The position numbers were made by a program, and so were the translations under genes. Of a stretch of DNA of 64,000 nt, positions 10,692 to 21,640 are shown one piece after another. The number at the start of each line of letters is the position of its first letter. The stretch's first letter is position 1. The DNA is from Gautieria morchelliformis. Taxonomy: Eukaryota; Basidiomycota; Agaricomycetes; Gomphales; Gomphaceae. The stretch lies in the NCBI GenBank assembly GCA_015179125.1, contig WHVA01000063.1, positions 62,001-126,000 on the forward strand, written 5' to 3'. The notes below the pieces were generated by a model. The model saw only the letters and a list, made by a program, of their open reading frames with translations. It was not told the DNA's origin and ran no database searches.

Positions 10692-10785
10692 GAATCCTTG
10701 GGCCCGAGCCAGGTCGGCTTAGAGTGAGATATAGTGTGCCAGCGCCTAGCGAGGTCACCACGGGAGAAAAGGTTTTGAGAGACGT
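10692..10785 (-). repeat. Inner direct repeat (B1) of the Ngaro-type element
   Basis: About 94 bp, nearly identical to 10011-10104, starting GAATCCTTGGGCCCGAGCC in both. Split direct repeats of this kind are how Ngaro elements close their circular intermediates without an integrase. Confidence 0.7.
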
Positions 10786-10833
10786 AAATGGTAGAATGAT
10801 GATGGGATGATGTAGGAGGAAGAAGAAAAAGTG

Positions 10834-11620
10834 TTAAAGCGGGGCGTTAACAGCAGGTTGGCCGTGAAGGAGGGCATGCAGAACGACAGGGTGCTTGCGA
10901 ATGTAAATGCAAAAGGCTTCGGATGACCAGAGTCCCATGCCTTGGATGACGCTGTCGGGGACGCCGGAGAGAGCTAAAGAAGTGGCACCGCCGGAACAAA
11001 GGGAGTGGCCGCCAACATCAGGGCCTAGGGTGTGGGTTAAGCGTGAAGTAAACCAGGTGGCAGTTGGGGTGACGCCGGCAGAGGTAAGCCAGAGTTCAGG
11101 GGTGATAGGATAAGAGAGAGTCGCGAGAGGAGATGTAGCGACGCATGAAGAAGAGGGGGTCAATGGGAGATTTGGGCTTGGCGAGGACTATGATTTTGCT
11201 GCCTTGATAGAAGCGATTGGCCTTATGGAAAGGTAAGTGGAAGGAAAATTGAGCATCAGAAAGGGAAAGGGTGTGGCGGGCAGTAATTTTTTTCAAGGAA
11301 CGCTTGGTGGGGGAGTTTGAAATGGTCATTTCGCCGAGGCGGAGTAGGGCAGAGAAGCCAGTGAAAAGCATAGCGAGAAAAAGGGAGTTGTCGTGGGAGG
11401 GGGTGTCGAAAGTAGAGCGCAGGGTGTGGGAATCATCAGTAATAAGAGTGCGTTTTTGAGAGGAGACAGAGGAACCTCGGCGCTTTCTGATGCCTGCTAA
11501 TGCACAGCATACAAGAGGGGAGGCGTGGACGGAGTGGACTTGAGGGTAATGAGGTTCGAGGGTGTTGCAAATGCCGGAAAGGTAGGCGAGTACTGAAGCG
11601 GGTTGAATATGATGAGACAT
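10834..11620 (-). CDS. Tyrosine recombinase region of the Ngaro-type element (fossil)
   Basis: The C-terminal block GGHSLCSGGATSLALSGVPD followed by IQGMGLWSSEAFCIYIRKHP is the tyrosine-recombinase signature: the H-x-x-R-like box, a GxWSS block, and a catalytic-type Tyr in the last helix. Upstream, FLAMLFTGFSALLRLGEMT matches the first arginine box (LRxGE). In the family this enzyme replaces the integrase and recombines a circular DNA into the target. Confidence 0.75.
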
Positions 11621-11835
11621 GAAGATGACAAATAGACTGAGAGTGTTGGGGGTGGGGTCAGTAGGGAAGCTATGAATTTTGCAAAAGGTGAGATAAGACT
11701 GAAGATGAGAATTGTAAGCGTGCGATGTGGAAAGCTCAATGGCATGGTCAAGTACGATGGCACGTTCATGCCAGAGCCGTTCGTGAGACCAGGTGACCCG
11801 GGGGGGTTGCCTGGCTCACGGGGAAATATGGAGCA

Positions 11836-12986
11836 TTAGAGCGCAGCCCCCATCGCATCCTGAGGGGGTTTAAATGGGTGCATGCACAAGCGAGGGTGCA
11901 CAGCGGTGGCTACGTGGAAAAGACCACGGGAGATAGTGTCTGCCACGGTGTTTTCTGAGCTGGGAATGTGAAAGACTCTAAGCGAAGTGGTTTGCGAGAG
12001 CAGCAAGCGGATAGCGAAGAGGAGAAGCCGGTTGTACTCATTGTAAGCTTTGAGTGAGTGAAACATGTCCACTGTATTCATAGAGTCAGAATAAATTAAA
12101 AGCCGGCGTGGAGGCGGCACGAGTCCGACAGAGAAAGCGAGGGTGGAGGCAACACTGAAGGCTTTGAAGAAGAAGATGTGAAAAAATGGAGGCTGTTGGG
12201 AGATGGGATGGAAGAACGCGGAGTCAAGAGATGGTATGTAGAAAGCAAGGCCTTCGAGAGATGTGTCGCAGTAGACAATGAGATCCGCATCTGCGCGACC
12301 CCAGACGATTGAATCAAGAAGGCAGAGACCGTCGGAAACAGTGCTGGTGTCGGCGAGCCAGCGCAAGTCTGAGATGACTGCCTGGTTCAGGTAGATGGAC
12401 ACTTTGAGGATGAGTTTGCTGGCGATTTTGGCATATGAGGACTGCAAAGCAGGGTGGAGCAATGGATAGACATTTAGTGACCAGTTAATCCATCCGATGA
12501 GTCTCTGCCATTGGAGGAGTGAATGGCGGTGAGTGTTTGATACATTGGTGAATTCTCGAATGGCGAAGACTAAGGCTTGCTTGCTGGCCGGAGGGAAAGT
12601 AATGGACATGGAGCGCGGGTCTACATCGAAGCCAATGATGCGCAGCGAAAAAGCGAATACTTGCTTGGGCTCTTCATGCGGGAGCGAAATCTCATCCCAG
12701 AGCAGTAATAAACGCACTTGTTTCGACGGGTAATATTTGTCATACGGTCGGTACAAATAGAGAGTCGGGTCCATTTCATGCGACCAGGCGTCGTCCATGT
12801 AATGCAGCAAATCACGGATGTCTTTGACATGGATGGCTATCCAGATGACAAGGCCCATGAAGGTGCACCAGATCCGTGCCACGCTGCGAGTTCCAAACTC
12901 CATGCAACGGTCGACGTGTCACTGACCGTCGATGGTGACTATTTGCTTAATCTGCCAGAATGGATGGACTGGCCAGCGGTGGTATG
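11836..12986 (-). CDS. Distal reverse transcriptase and RNase H of the Ngaro-type element (fossil)
   Basis: Starts after the insertion boundary with RT palm sequence (WQIKQIVTIDG, CTFMGLVIWIAIHVKDIRDL) and the YMDD active-site box (LLHYMDDAWSHE). The RNase H-like domain follows, with DLIVYCDTSLEGLAFY, YSDSMNTVDMFHSLKAYNEY and VFHIPSSENTVADTISRG. The last is the LPSxxNxxADxLSRG box typical of DIRS/Ngaro RNase H. The proximal RT half lies beyond the insertion, at 15480-15744. Confidence 0.75.
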
Positions 12987-15472
12987 TGTTGTGATAAACG
13001 CAACTATCCCATTTCAAATCATTTATATATAAAAGAAACTAATAAAGAAAGAAAAAAAAGAAAAATATCAAAAAAGAAACAGAAATGACATTTATGATAG
13101 ACGTCGGCGCAGATGACGATCACATGAATTTACGACATGCTATATTACCCATAGATTGGGTAATGTACAGGAGTTCGGGCATCGACCACGTGCGGTTGAT
13201 CAGGGACGGCGCGCCTATCGAGTGATGGCATCGGCCATGACATCGACAGGCGCCAGGCCATAGGCACCGAGGGGTGCGGGCACCAAACCCCGCAGAGGAC
13301 AATAGACTGCGCAGGAATATAGGGTGCTGTGGAGCGACCTGAGAATGTCATCCGCAGTACACATACTCAATTAGCTGCCCCACAGAAAGGGCACAGAGAC
13401 AGCGGCCCCATCTCCAAGTGTTTTGGAACCCTTCAAGACTTTGGTGTTATTGCTAACACTTCAATCTATCAGAACGTGTCGTTTACGAGACTCAAAGAAT
13501 ATTAAACAATGCTGCAGCACAACTCCGGAAATAATTTAATATTTGTACCTTGGTTGCAATCCGCGTAAAAACTTGTCCAAGTTAATATGGATGGAAGGCA
13601 ATGCGTTTCTTAGCAGCACTGAACAATAAACTAAAAGAATGTAGGTTCAAGGACACTATCGGGGTCCAAGCGTATTCCAAAATATAAAGGAATGTACTTA
13701 GCAGGCGAGTTTATAAATGGACTGCCCTGATAATCTACCAGCGCACAGCAATAAAACGAGGGATGAATGAGTTTTAGAAGTGACTTGTGAAAGTCTCTAA
13801 TCAGGAAAATCAACTGATCAGATCGTCTCGGGTATTGGAGTGCAAATGGCAAGACTATCAATTGACAGACTCACTCTGTAGAATTACACCCGGAGGATTA
13901 GTCTAGGTGGCTAAGCAGAAAAGTATCTACTTAACAAGGAATTAGACACTAAAGTAAGTGAATAACCCTAGCTGGGATTAGCAGCTTAGTAAGATGCAAG
14001 TCACATGAGGTCACGTGGATAAAGGATTGCTAGATTGATGATTCAAGGAGGTCAGAATGGCCTCCTTTTATATTGTAAAATACACAGGATTACATAAAAT
14101 GGGGTTCTTCTATCTATTAGGCGAGTGATGTCATAAGTAAATATTTGCACTGCTGAAACACACCCTCATAACTATTGCGGCGTGTTTGTGCAAAGAAATT
14201 GGAAATAGATAGCCAATCACCTTCCCTGGTTTGCACAGCCTTACACAGCCTTTCACAGCCTTGCACTGCCCTGCACAGCCCTACACAGCCGCTATGACAT
14301 CAAGGGGCCTATTTGGTGTCGTAGCGTTGCGTTTGGAGGATCCTTCATCCAATAGGCTTTATCAAACCTGCACCCTAGTTTTGGCTTTGTACATCTTTGT
14401 GTGACTTTGTACGCAGCCTTGCACAGCCACGGTTGCTATGATGCAAGTCATGTGCCAGCTGGGTTTGAATTGGACAGGCTTGTGTAAGCAGTAGAGGACA
14501 CATTCAGACTCAGTGGCTGAGTTTGAGTGAGCCAAGGTACCGGAGTTGTAGGTGCTTGAGTGCCTGCAACTCCGAGTTTACGGTTCGTGGGAAGCTCCGG
14601 TCGGAGTTTGAAACTGAACGGCTGTGGCAGAGTTGTGGACGTGCGTGGGTTCATAACTCTGCCTGACAGAATAAGGTGTTTTTGAGCCAGGGAAGCCAAG
14701 TTAAATGGCGAAAAAATAAGAGGAAATTCAAGGAATATTTGAATAGAGTTCTCCCAACAATAGCCACATGTATTAGCTACTATCAGCTGGGAAAACAGGG
14801 TTTTAAAGCGATTTTAATCCTTTTTTCGCGAGGCTTTTCATTAGCAACGGTTCCCACACAGGTAAACTCAGCTCCATTTTTCTATTTGAACCCCATGACA
14901 CGTCTGACTGATTACTATCTTAACATCATGTGGACAGGGGCTTTGTATACTAGGTACAGATCTCTATTCCAAAGCCCAGACAATCCTGACACCATCCCCA
15001 TCACCCCATGACTTTATGACTATAAAATAGTCACCCCTTAGCTACAAACAGCTCTTCAACCCATCTGTCTAATATCTTGAACACTAGTAGTTACTATCAA
15101 CATAGTATAAATAGCTAGTACAAATGTATGAACGAAATCATCCAGAATCGATTATTCTGCCTCCTGAAATTACTGTAGTCTTGTTTGATAGCTACAGAGC
15201 TCAGATCTTGATAGTTTATTCCAAATCTTCGTCGAGGGTCTACTATCACTGTTTACTCTATACTACTTTAAAAGCGAATGCTTTTGATTTGGTTATCCCT
15301 TGGATCGACACCGTTCTTCTGTCAACACGGTCATGTGACTCTCATTTATCAGTGCTGGACGCGCCTCGAAAGGCTTAGTCAGCACACAGACGAGGGGCGA
15401 ACACAGTGGTTCCATCCACTGAGCAATAGATTCTATTCGTTGAAAGGCACTAATTAACATCTTAATCCAAAA
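12987..15472. mobile_element. 2.5 kb insertion in the Ngaro RT, unclassified
   Basis: The RT coding sequence is contiguous in sense on either side of this block, and GTATG stands on both edges (12982-12986 and 15473-15477), as expected for a 5-bp target duplication. Inside there is no long ORF. It is AT-rich, with an A-rich run near 13030-13085, a run of CACAGCC-like words at 14231-14292 and a possible solo LTR at 13877-14172. I cannot name the element. It may be several decayed insertions. Confidence 0.5.
13877..14172 (-). repeat. Possible solo LTR
   Basis: On the minus strand this begins TGAGGGTGTGTTTCAGCAG, carries a strong TATAAAAGG box near 14070-14080 and ends ...TTCTACA. The TG...CA ends and internal TATA box suggest an LTR. 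I could not find a matching target duplication, so the edges are uncertain. Confidence 0.3.
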
Positions 15473-15744
15473 GTATGCGCTTGAGACATCGTCCTTGAAA
15501 AGCCATGCGGGTGGATGCCCATGAAGCTTGCGAACGTTGCGCAAAATGGTGCCGAAGTCTTGAAGATTGTCAAAACGAATGGAATAATCGCAGTGAGCAA
15601 TCCAGGAATTAGGCGCGTGTGGACCCACACTGAGGTCGTTAATGAGGCAGAATTTGTCTGAATGGGGCTTAGGCACGACTCCAACCGGGGTGCTGTACAT
15701 GCCTGGGAGCAGATTAGTGCCAAAAGATGCTGAGTACCGCTCAC
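15473..15744 (-). CDS. Proximal reverse transcriptase of the Ngaro-type element (fossil)
   Basis: Holds the fingers/palm blocks VGVVPKPHSDKFCLINDLSV, GPHAPNSWIAHCDYSIRFDN and PPAWLFKDDVSSAY. The first catalytic Asp lies in the KDDVSSAY box. This is the DIRS/Ngaro-type RT. The frame is separated from the distal RT by the insertion at 12987-15472, which is flanked by GTATG on both sides. Confidence 0.75.
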
Positions 15745-17394
15745 AGTCTATCTCAATGTCTCGCTGTTCACGCAGGAAAGCGAGTCCTTCTGGACTAACG
15801 GCTCATTCCGAGAAGTCAAGCGTGGCAGGAGCGGACTCATCTGGGAAAGCAAATGGCCATACTCCTTCTCGCAGACTCCTGCACACCGACTCTACAAGAG
15901 GTCGGTTCGGATGAGTATCCAGCAAGCTCTCGAAGTGGTCGGTGTTTATTGGTGAAATGATGCGGAAAAGTGACGGGTTTTGTTGGATTGTGCTAGCAGC
16001 TGCAGTGTCTTGGAGGACCGACAGTGGTACGGATGGAAAAGGGTCGGCGAATTCGGTCGAAGTGGCAGAGGGCGAGCACGAAGTTGCGTCCTTTGACCAC
16101 AGAAAACCGCGGGTCCACCTGGGTCGCTCCCAGCGCTGCGAGAACTCACTGCTTCAATGCATCAGCTTTCTTTTGGCTCCCGCAGTCCTTGACGGGATGT
16201 CTCCCATAACAGCCGACACATTGGTGCCAGTATTTGCATGAGTAGCTTGTACATCTGCCTGCGTTGAATCTCCTGCATATGGGCTGGGCGGCCGAGGAGG
16301 ATTGCGTGCGCTGTGCTCTAGACGGGCTAGGCTCATCGCCGTAGGCGCTGAGATGGCGTGTGGAGAGGTCAGTGAATTCGGAGAGGGAAGTGAGAGTGAG
16401 CTGATTGTCTTTGGCAACGCGCACTCGGATTGCTTTGTCCAGATTGAGGACTCGGAAGTGGAGTGACGTGGGTCGAACTGCGGCGAATAGTCCAATGATG
16501 TATTCTTTGTACTTGGACAATTCTTTGGCTCGATGCGGGTAAACATAGAGGATGGCGTGCTTAGCGGCGGCAAAGGCGATTGTCCATTCTCCATGGGTCT
16601 CGATGGCCTTGGTAGGCTTGCTTGCTCCTCCGCCGGTGGACAAGGTGATGTCGACGTTGCCGACGGTTTTGGTAAGTTTATGCTCGGATTCAAGGGAATA
16701 GTACCCTGAGTAGACTTAGTCCAAGTCGATGAATCGGTTGGCAAGGACGTCGAGCCACAAACCATCAGGGAACTCGGGGCAGTCGAGTTGGGAAACAAGG
16801 TCATTCTTTGCGGCTTTGAGGTCGAGGAGATGATATGCCTTGATGGCCAGGGTCTTTCTCGCCACGGGGTCTGCCGGTGTGTGGTCTCTGCGGCATCGAT
16901 GCCATGTGTAGGCAGATTTTTTTGGGCTTTTTCTGCTTCACGATGCCGAATCTGAGCTCAAAGAACCTGAATGTCCTCGTTTAACCGGTTTAGACGAGTC
17001 TGAGCTATCTGAGTCTGATTGAGTTGGAGGTTCGTCTGAAGCAACATGCTCGGTCTCTTTTCCTTTGTGTGCCTTGTCTTCTGCCTCCGCAAATCGTGCC
17101 GTGTGGTGTCGACGACGCGGTCTGGTTTCTCCTTGCATTGTGGCAGCAGAGTGCTCGGCGTCGATTTCCGTGCAAAGTTAGATGTAACGCTTAAAAGCGG
17201 CTTGGCCACGTTCGTTGCTTGGCAAAGTTTTGCTAAGTTCAACAATGGCGTCGGCGGAGGAGAGTTCCCCGGAGCGCCAGCGCTTGACGAGACAAAGGCA
17301 CTTTTCGCCGACGACAGTAGCAATAGGTCTGTGCGCTGACTCATCGCTGGCCATAGGTTGAGATTAAGGTGTCGAAGATTGAAGTAGAGCGAAA
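15745..17394 (-). CDS. Gag region of the Ngaro-type element (fossil)
   Basis: The distal part (16146-16643) ends in a cysteine/histidine array: ICRRFNAGRCTSYSCKYWHQ, then CVGCYGRHPVKDC. This is a CCCH plus CCHC-like finger as found in DIRS/Ngaro ORF1 proteins. The start region on the minus strand near 17356 reads as an acidic-to-basic N-terminus (MASDESAHRPIATVVGEKC). A serine- and aspartate-rich linker lies near 16940-17020. The frame is not continuous. The region 15745-16146 links Gag to RT and shows no motif I can name. Confidence 0.6.
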
Positions 17395-18122
17395 AAATGG
17401 TTTTCAGCACAGTCTTGGGGCTTTATTTAAATCTATTTTCGAAAAAATTCACAAAAATATAAAGCACATATGTGACAATACAATATGATAAAAAAAAAAA
17501 AAGGAACCAATAAAATTACAAACACAAATAAAATAAAATACATGGCAATGCATTAAAAAAGAGATATTATCTACCAATAGAAAGCCAGCCAAGGCAGTAG
17601 ACCACCACCAGCCAAGCCAATAGATAGCCAGCCAGCCAGAGCAATAGACAGCCAGCCAGCTAAAGGGAGAGACAGCAGACAGAGCAGACAGCAGACAGCA
17701 GAGAGAGGAATTGCCAGTCAGACAGATTCCTGGCATTCCATCCTTACCGTTCTGCCTTTATACTGCGCGCGTGTGTCGTGCACGGACCACGCTCCCATAT
17801 TGTCACGAACAGGTCACGTGACTGCTGCGCAGTGCCGCTCACCAATTGGCCAGCTGACTAAGGCTGACCTAAACCCTGACATAAGCTTGACGCCCACAAC
17901 CCACTGAGCTGCTTTCATATAGACTAGGTGGATACCCGCGCGAAGCGCGGGGGTGCAAGTCAAACGCCTCGGTAAGGTCAAACGCACCAGCAAGGTCAAA
18001 CGCCTTGGGTAAATAAAACTTGGGATAAGTCAAACATATTCGGATAAGAAAACTTCTTTCAGATAAGTAAAACTCATCTTATTGATTGAAAGTAGCTCTA
18101 AGTAACACATCAAGGCAGGTAA

Positions 18123-18803
18123 TGTTATGACCATGCTGCTTGACCAACTCTGGTACCTCCATGCCTCCTCTGGCTCAATTCCGCAACGTCCACACTTTGA
18201 CCTTTTCATCCCCTTGTTCTTTACTATTCACATACTTCCCCTTTTGACTCTATTCACCATCCTTCCCTACTTGACCCTTAGCATAGCAAGTCCGGAGCAT
18301 CAGGAGATCCATTTGTTCCACTATCAATTAGACCCACATTCCCCTTGTTCTTTTGCCTATTGATTGTCCTTAGTTCTACCCGGCACCCCCTTGTAGTTCC
18401 TCTTGTTCCGTATTAGTTACTTTCTCCATTTATCCTAGTTACTTTTGCTTGCACTGGAATTGCTTACCTCTACCTTCTGACATGTTGTCTCAGCTCTTTG
18501 TATAAAACCCAGTCATGTGTGGCTCTGTTCAGCAATCAGATAATCGACTTTGATACGTGACTCCCTTTGCACTGTCTCCAGTTCTTAGACCTGCAAGGCC
18601 TCTGTCTCTCTGACCTCCGTCTTCCAACTTGATTTCTCCATATCCAACTTAACTCAATTCTTGAACCCTTACTACTTCAGTTACAATACTCAGCCTCTTC
18701 CAACTTCCAATCTCAGATCTCCAAAATACTTAGGATGATAGTTGGGGGTGCAACATATAAGTTGAAGCTGCAGTCCTTTTAGATCCAAACCTGATACATA
18801 ACA
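18123..18803 (+). repeat. Solo LTR (family 1) inside H1, GGTAA duplication
   Basis: 681 bp, starting TGTTATGACC and ending GATACATAACA, so the ends form a short inverted repeat TGTTATG/CATAACA. GGTAA stands on both sides (18118-18122 and 18804-18808). A TATAAAA box lies near 18502. The same site is empty, with one GGTAA, in H6 at 30066-30070. An LTR retrotransposon solo copy, whole as an LTR. Confidence 0.85.
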
Positions 18804-18829
18804 GGTAATGACTCTACACATTTCTCCCA

Positions 18830-19875
18830 TGTCTCATGTCCCCTACCTCACATGTAGCATGTCCTCACATGTAGTGTGTCCTTGCCTGTAGTGTGTACTC
18901 ACACTTTATCTGTCCTCACACGTATTGCATCCTCACATGTAGCATGTCCTCACATGTGGCATGTCCCCACATGTAGTGTGTCCCCAAGTATAGTGTGCAT
19001 AGTGTGTCTCCACATGTAGCATGTCTCCATATGTAGTGTGTCCCCACATGCAGTACAGTGTGCATGGCATGTCCCACATGCATAACATGTCCCTCAAGTA
19101 TTTTGTGTGTAGCATGTCCCGAAATTATAGCATGTGTGTCCCCCATGTGTAGCATGTCCACATGTGTAGCATGTCCCTACATATAGTGTGTGTAGCATCC
19201 CCCTCAAGTATAGTGTGCAAAGTGTGTCCCCAATGCATAACATGTCCCCCGAGTATAGTGTGCATAGCATGTCCTTTGTTTGTAGCGTGTCCCCCAAGTC
19301 TAGCATGGGTAGAATGTCCCTTGTTTGTAGTGTTTTCCCCTGTAGTGCGTCCCTTGTTCGTACCATGTCCCCCAAGCATAGTGTGTCCCCACATGCAGCA
19401 TGTCCCCAAGTACAGTGTGTGTGGCATGTCCCACATGCATAACATATCCCTCAAGTATTTTGTGTGTAGCGTGTCCCTGGTTTGTAGCATGTCCCCAAAC
19501 GTAGCATGTCCCTAAATTATAGCATGTGTGTCCCCCATGCATAGCATGTCCCTACATGTAGTGTGTGTAGCATCTGCCTCAAGTATAGTGTGCATAGCAT
19601 GTCCTTTGTTTGTAGCTTGTCCCCCAAGTATAGCATGTGTATAATGTCCCTTGTTTGTAGTGTTTTCCCCTGTAGTGTGTCCTTGTTCTTACCGTGTCCC
19701 CCAAGCATAGTGTGTCCCCACATATAGTGTGCACATCCCCATGCATAGCGTGTGTGTCCCCATGTCTCCATGCATAACGTGCGTGTCCCCATGCATAGTG
19801 TGCGTGTCCCCATGCATAGTGTGTGTAGCATGCCCCTCAAGTATAGCATGCATAGCATGTCCCAATGGCATGTGT
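18830..19875. repeat. Degenerate 17-21 bp satellite in H1
   Basis: Variants of a short word built on GTAGCATGTCCCCA-CATGTAGTGTG, with unit lengths that wander between about 15 and 21 bp. Because many units are near multiples of three, long but meaningless frames appear on both strands. Confidence 0.8.
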
Positions 19876-19919
19876 AGCATATCCCCAAGGGCTTCAAAGT
19901 GAAGCAAGCAGAGGCTGTT

Positions 19920-20525
19920 ACTTATCATTTACTTTTCACAAACTCAGGGACATGTATCAATATCTATTTTGTGACATATACAGACAAATAGTAAAGGAAG
20001 CCATATTTAAGCAGCTGCTGTCATTAATTTTAGCAATGTCAGGATTATCTATTTTTCAAAAAATGTCAAAATGAATGTCCAGTACATTTAAGCTGAAGTT
20101 GTTATTAATTTTAGCAGAGTCAAGATTATCTATTTTTGAAAAATGTCAAAAAAATGCACTGTACATTTAAGCTGACAATTTTCACAAAGTCAGGATAATT
20201 TATTGACATCTATCTGCGAAAAAATGTCAAAAAAGTACAGTACATTGAAGCAGAGGCTGTTATTAATCCCCAGCCAAAGGCAGAGAAGCCCTGAGCCTGA
20301 CAGAGAAACCCAGAGCCCAGCCAAAGCCATAGTAAGCCAGCCACCAGTATAGCCAGAGAGGAGTGGCTGGTAAGTGGCTTTACAGTAAATAAAACAATAA
20401 AACAAACCACATTTAAAAGCAGAATCTCATTAATTTTAGAGGGAACTTATTGATGTCTATTTTCGAAAAAAACCTGAAAAATATTGATATTAAAATACAT
20501 TTTTTTCAGCAGTCTTTAGATGTTA
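19920..20525 (-). repeat. TTTTCG-core repeats of H1
   Basis: About six diverged copies of an 80-95 bp unit holding TTTTAGCAAAGTCAGGAT, then CTATTTTTCAAAAAATGTCA and a GTACATTTAAGCTGAAG tail. A longer block with AGCCCAGAGCCCAGCCAAAG lies between copies. The same module recurs in H0, H2, H3, H4 and H6. Confidence 0.75.
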
Positions 20526-20882
20526 TTTAAATCTATTTTCGAAAAAAATCACCAAAATATAACGCACATGTGACAATACTATGATGAAAAAAAAGAACTA
20601 ATAAAATTACAAACACAAATAAAATAAAATACATCGCAATGCATTAAACAAAAGATATTACCTACCAATAGAAAGCCAGCCAAGCAATAGACAGGCAGCC
20701 AGCTAAAGGAGGAGACAGCAGACAGAGCAGACAGCAGACAGCACCCAGAGCACAGAGCAGACAGCTGACAGAGCACAGAGCACAGAGCAGACAGAGCACA
20801 TAGCAGACAGAGCACATAGCAGACAGCAGACAGAGGAATTGCCGGTTGGGCAGGTTCCTGGCGTTCCCTCCTTACCGTTCGG

Positions 20883-21115
20883 CCTTTATACCGCGCGTGC
20901 GTGTCGTGCACGGACCACGCTCGCGTATGCGCGCTCTGGTCGCGAACAGGTCACGTGACCGCTGCGCAGCGTTCTATGCTTGCGGCTGCGCCGCTCGCGG
21001 CTGACCTAATTTGGAACGCAAAGGGTCACGTGACCATGCTGCACAGCGTTCTTGGCTCGCGGCTGCGCCGCTCGCGTCCGATTGGCCAGCTGACTAAGGC
21101 TGACCTAAAACCTGA
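20883..21115 (-). promoter_or_regulatory. Promoter-like 5' region of H1
   Basis: Read on the minus strand: a GC-rich terminus, two perfect CACGTG palindromes (21024-21035 and 20949-20960), the inverted GAGCGGCGCAGCCGCGAGC-type words, then TATAAAGG at 20883-20890. The spacing between the palindromes and the TATA-like box is similar in H2, H4 and H6, which argues for a conserved Helitron promoter. No transcript evidence. Confidence 0.5.
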
Positions 21116-21289
21116 CATAAGCTCGACGCCCACAACCCACCGAGCTGTTTTCATATAGTGTAACTAGGTGGGTACCCGCGCTTCGCGCGGGGGTGTAGGT
21201 CAAGCGCCTTGGTAAGGTCAAATGCATCAGTAAGGTCAAGTGAATCAGTAAGGTCCAGTGCATTGGGGTAAATAGAATCATGCAAAATA

Positions 21290-21640
21290 TATCCCTGATC
21301 ATATAGTATCATGAATCATGTATGCACCCATGGAACAGCCAAACATGCAGAGCTCTCTCTCGACCTCTGGGATGGGCCTCCCAGCGACTCTAGACATGAA
21401 AGTGGTAATAGTCTTGACTGAATCATCAGAGATTATAAGATTGCGCCTATTGTCATAATCAACAGGTTTCAAAGCTTGTGCATTGTGAAATAGATCCAAT
21501 AGTGATCTTGGGGATCCTGAATGTTCACAATGTGGTTACATCAATATGCCAGCTGATCCTCCCGTGACACTCTCACAGAACCAGAAACAATACCAAAATC
21601 AGAAATGGGGGAAGACCCAAAGTGCAGTTGGATAGCATGT
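21290..21640 (-). pseudogene. Captured or accessory ORF fragment in H2
   Basis: The minus strand reads, in two frames, a sequence also present in H3 at 23830-24180. It includes FGSSPISDFGIVSGSMRVSP, QDPQDHYWIYFTMHNL, DYDNRRNLIISDDSVKTITT and GRPIPEVERELCMFGCSMGA. I do not recognise the family. It lies between the Helitron 3' end and the satellite, at the place where H1 and H4 carry their solo LTR. Helitrons often pick up host gene pieces, so a captured exon is the simplest reading. A decayed Helitron accessory gene is the alternative. Confidence 0.45.

Larger units (their letters stand above)
10011..17394 (-). mobile_element. Ngaro-type tyrosine-recombinase retrotransposon (DIRS order), broken
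   Basis: The minus-strand order is Gag with a CCCH-like finger, reverse transcriptase, RNase H and tyrosine recombinase. The 3' end has the split direct-repeat layout: a short repeat at 10692-10785 is repeated at 10011-10104, with about 590 bp between them. That B1-A2-B2 pattern, with RT-RH-YR gene order and no methylase-like domain seen, fits Ngaro, a family known from basidiomycetes. The matching 5' repeat was not recognised near 17394, so the 5' end may be incomplete. The coding part is broken, with several breaks plus a 2.5 kb insertion at 12987-15472. The element sits inside Helitron H0. Confidence 0.75.
8849..17923 (-). mobile_element. Helitron H0, non-autonomous, split by two Ngaro-type insertions
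   Basis: Three pieces match in order the internal and 5' parts of the other Helitrons of this window: 8849-9067 (TTTTCG-core repeats), 9719-10010 (the AGCCCAGAGACTGACAGAG module), and about 17395-17923 (AT-rich block, CAGACAG microsatellite, TATA-like box near 17750, GC-rich 5' end). The gaps are filled by a solo Ngaro terminal repeat (9068-9718) and a long Ngaro-like element (10011 to about 17394). On the minus strand the 5' terminus is TCTATATGAAAGC at 17923. It directly abuts the CTAG 3' end of H1. No 3' end is visible on the left, so that end is lost or lies within 8414-8848. Confidence 0.7.
17924..21163 (-). mobile_element. Helitron H1, non-autonomous
   Basis: The 3' end on the minus strand is a GC hairpin (CCCGCGCGAAGCGCGGG at about 17934-17950) followed by TATCCACCTAG ending at 17924. 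The 5' end at 21163 reads TTACACTATATGAAAAC and abuts the CTAG of H2. Inside, from 3' to 5': about 170 bp shared with the last part of the autonomous element, a solo LTR (18123-18803), degenerate satellite (18830-19875), TTTTCG-core repeats (19920-20520), an AT-rich block, a CAGACAG microsatellite (20710-20840), a TATA-like box (cctttata at 20883-20890) and the GC-rich 5' end with two GGTCACGTGACC palindromes. No transposase gene. Confidence 0.85.

Noticed and set aside
14231-14292. CACAGCC word run as a telomere-like or regulatory repeat
   Set aside because: Short, irregular and inside a decayed insertion. Most likely simple-sequence drift.
18916-19928. Long Cys/Met/His-rich frames on both strands over the satellites (also 22220-22615, 26689-27168 and 30044-31312)
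   Set aside because: They are by-products of short tandem repeats with unit lengths near a multiple of three. They exist on both strands and have no start context or domain.
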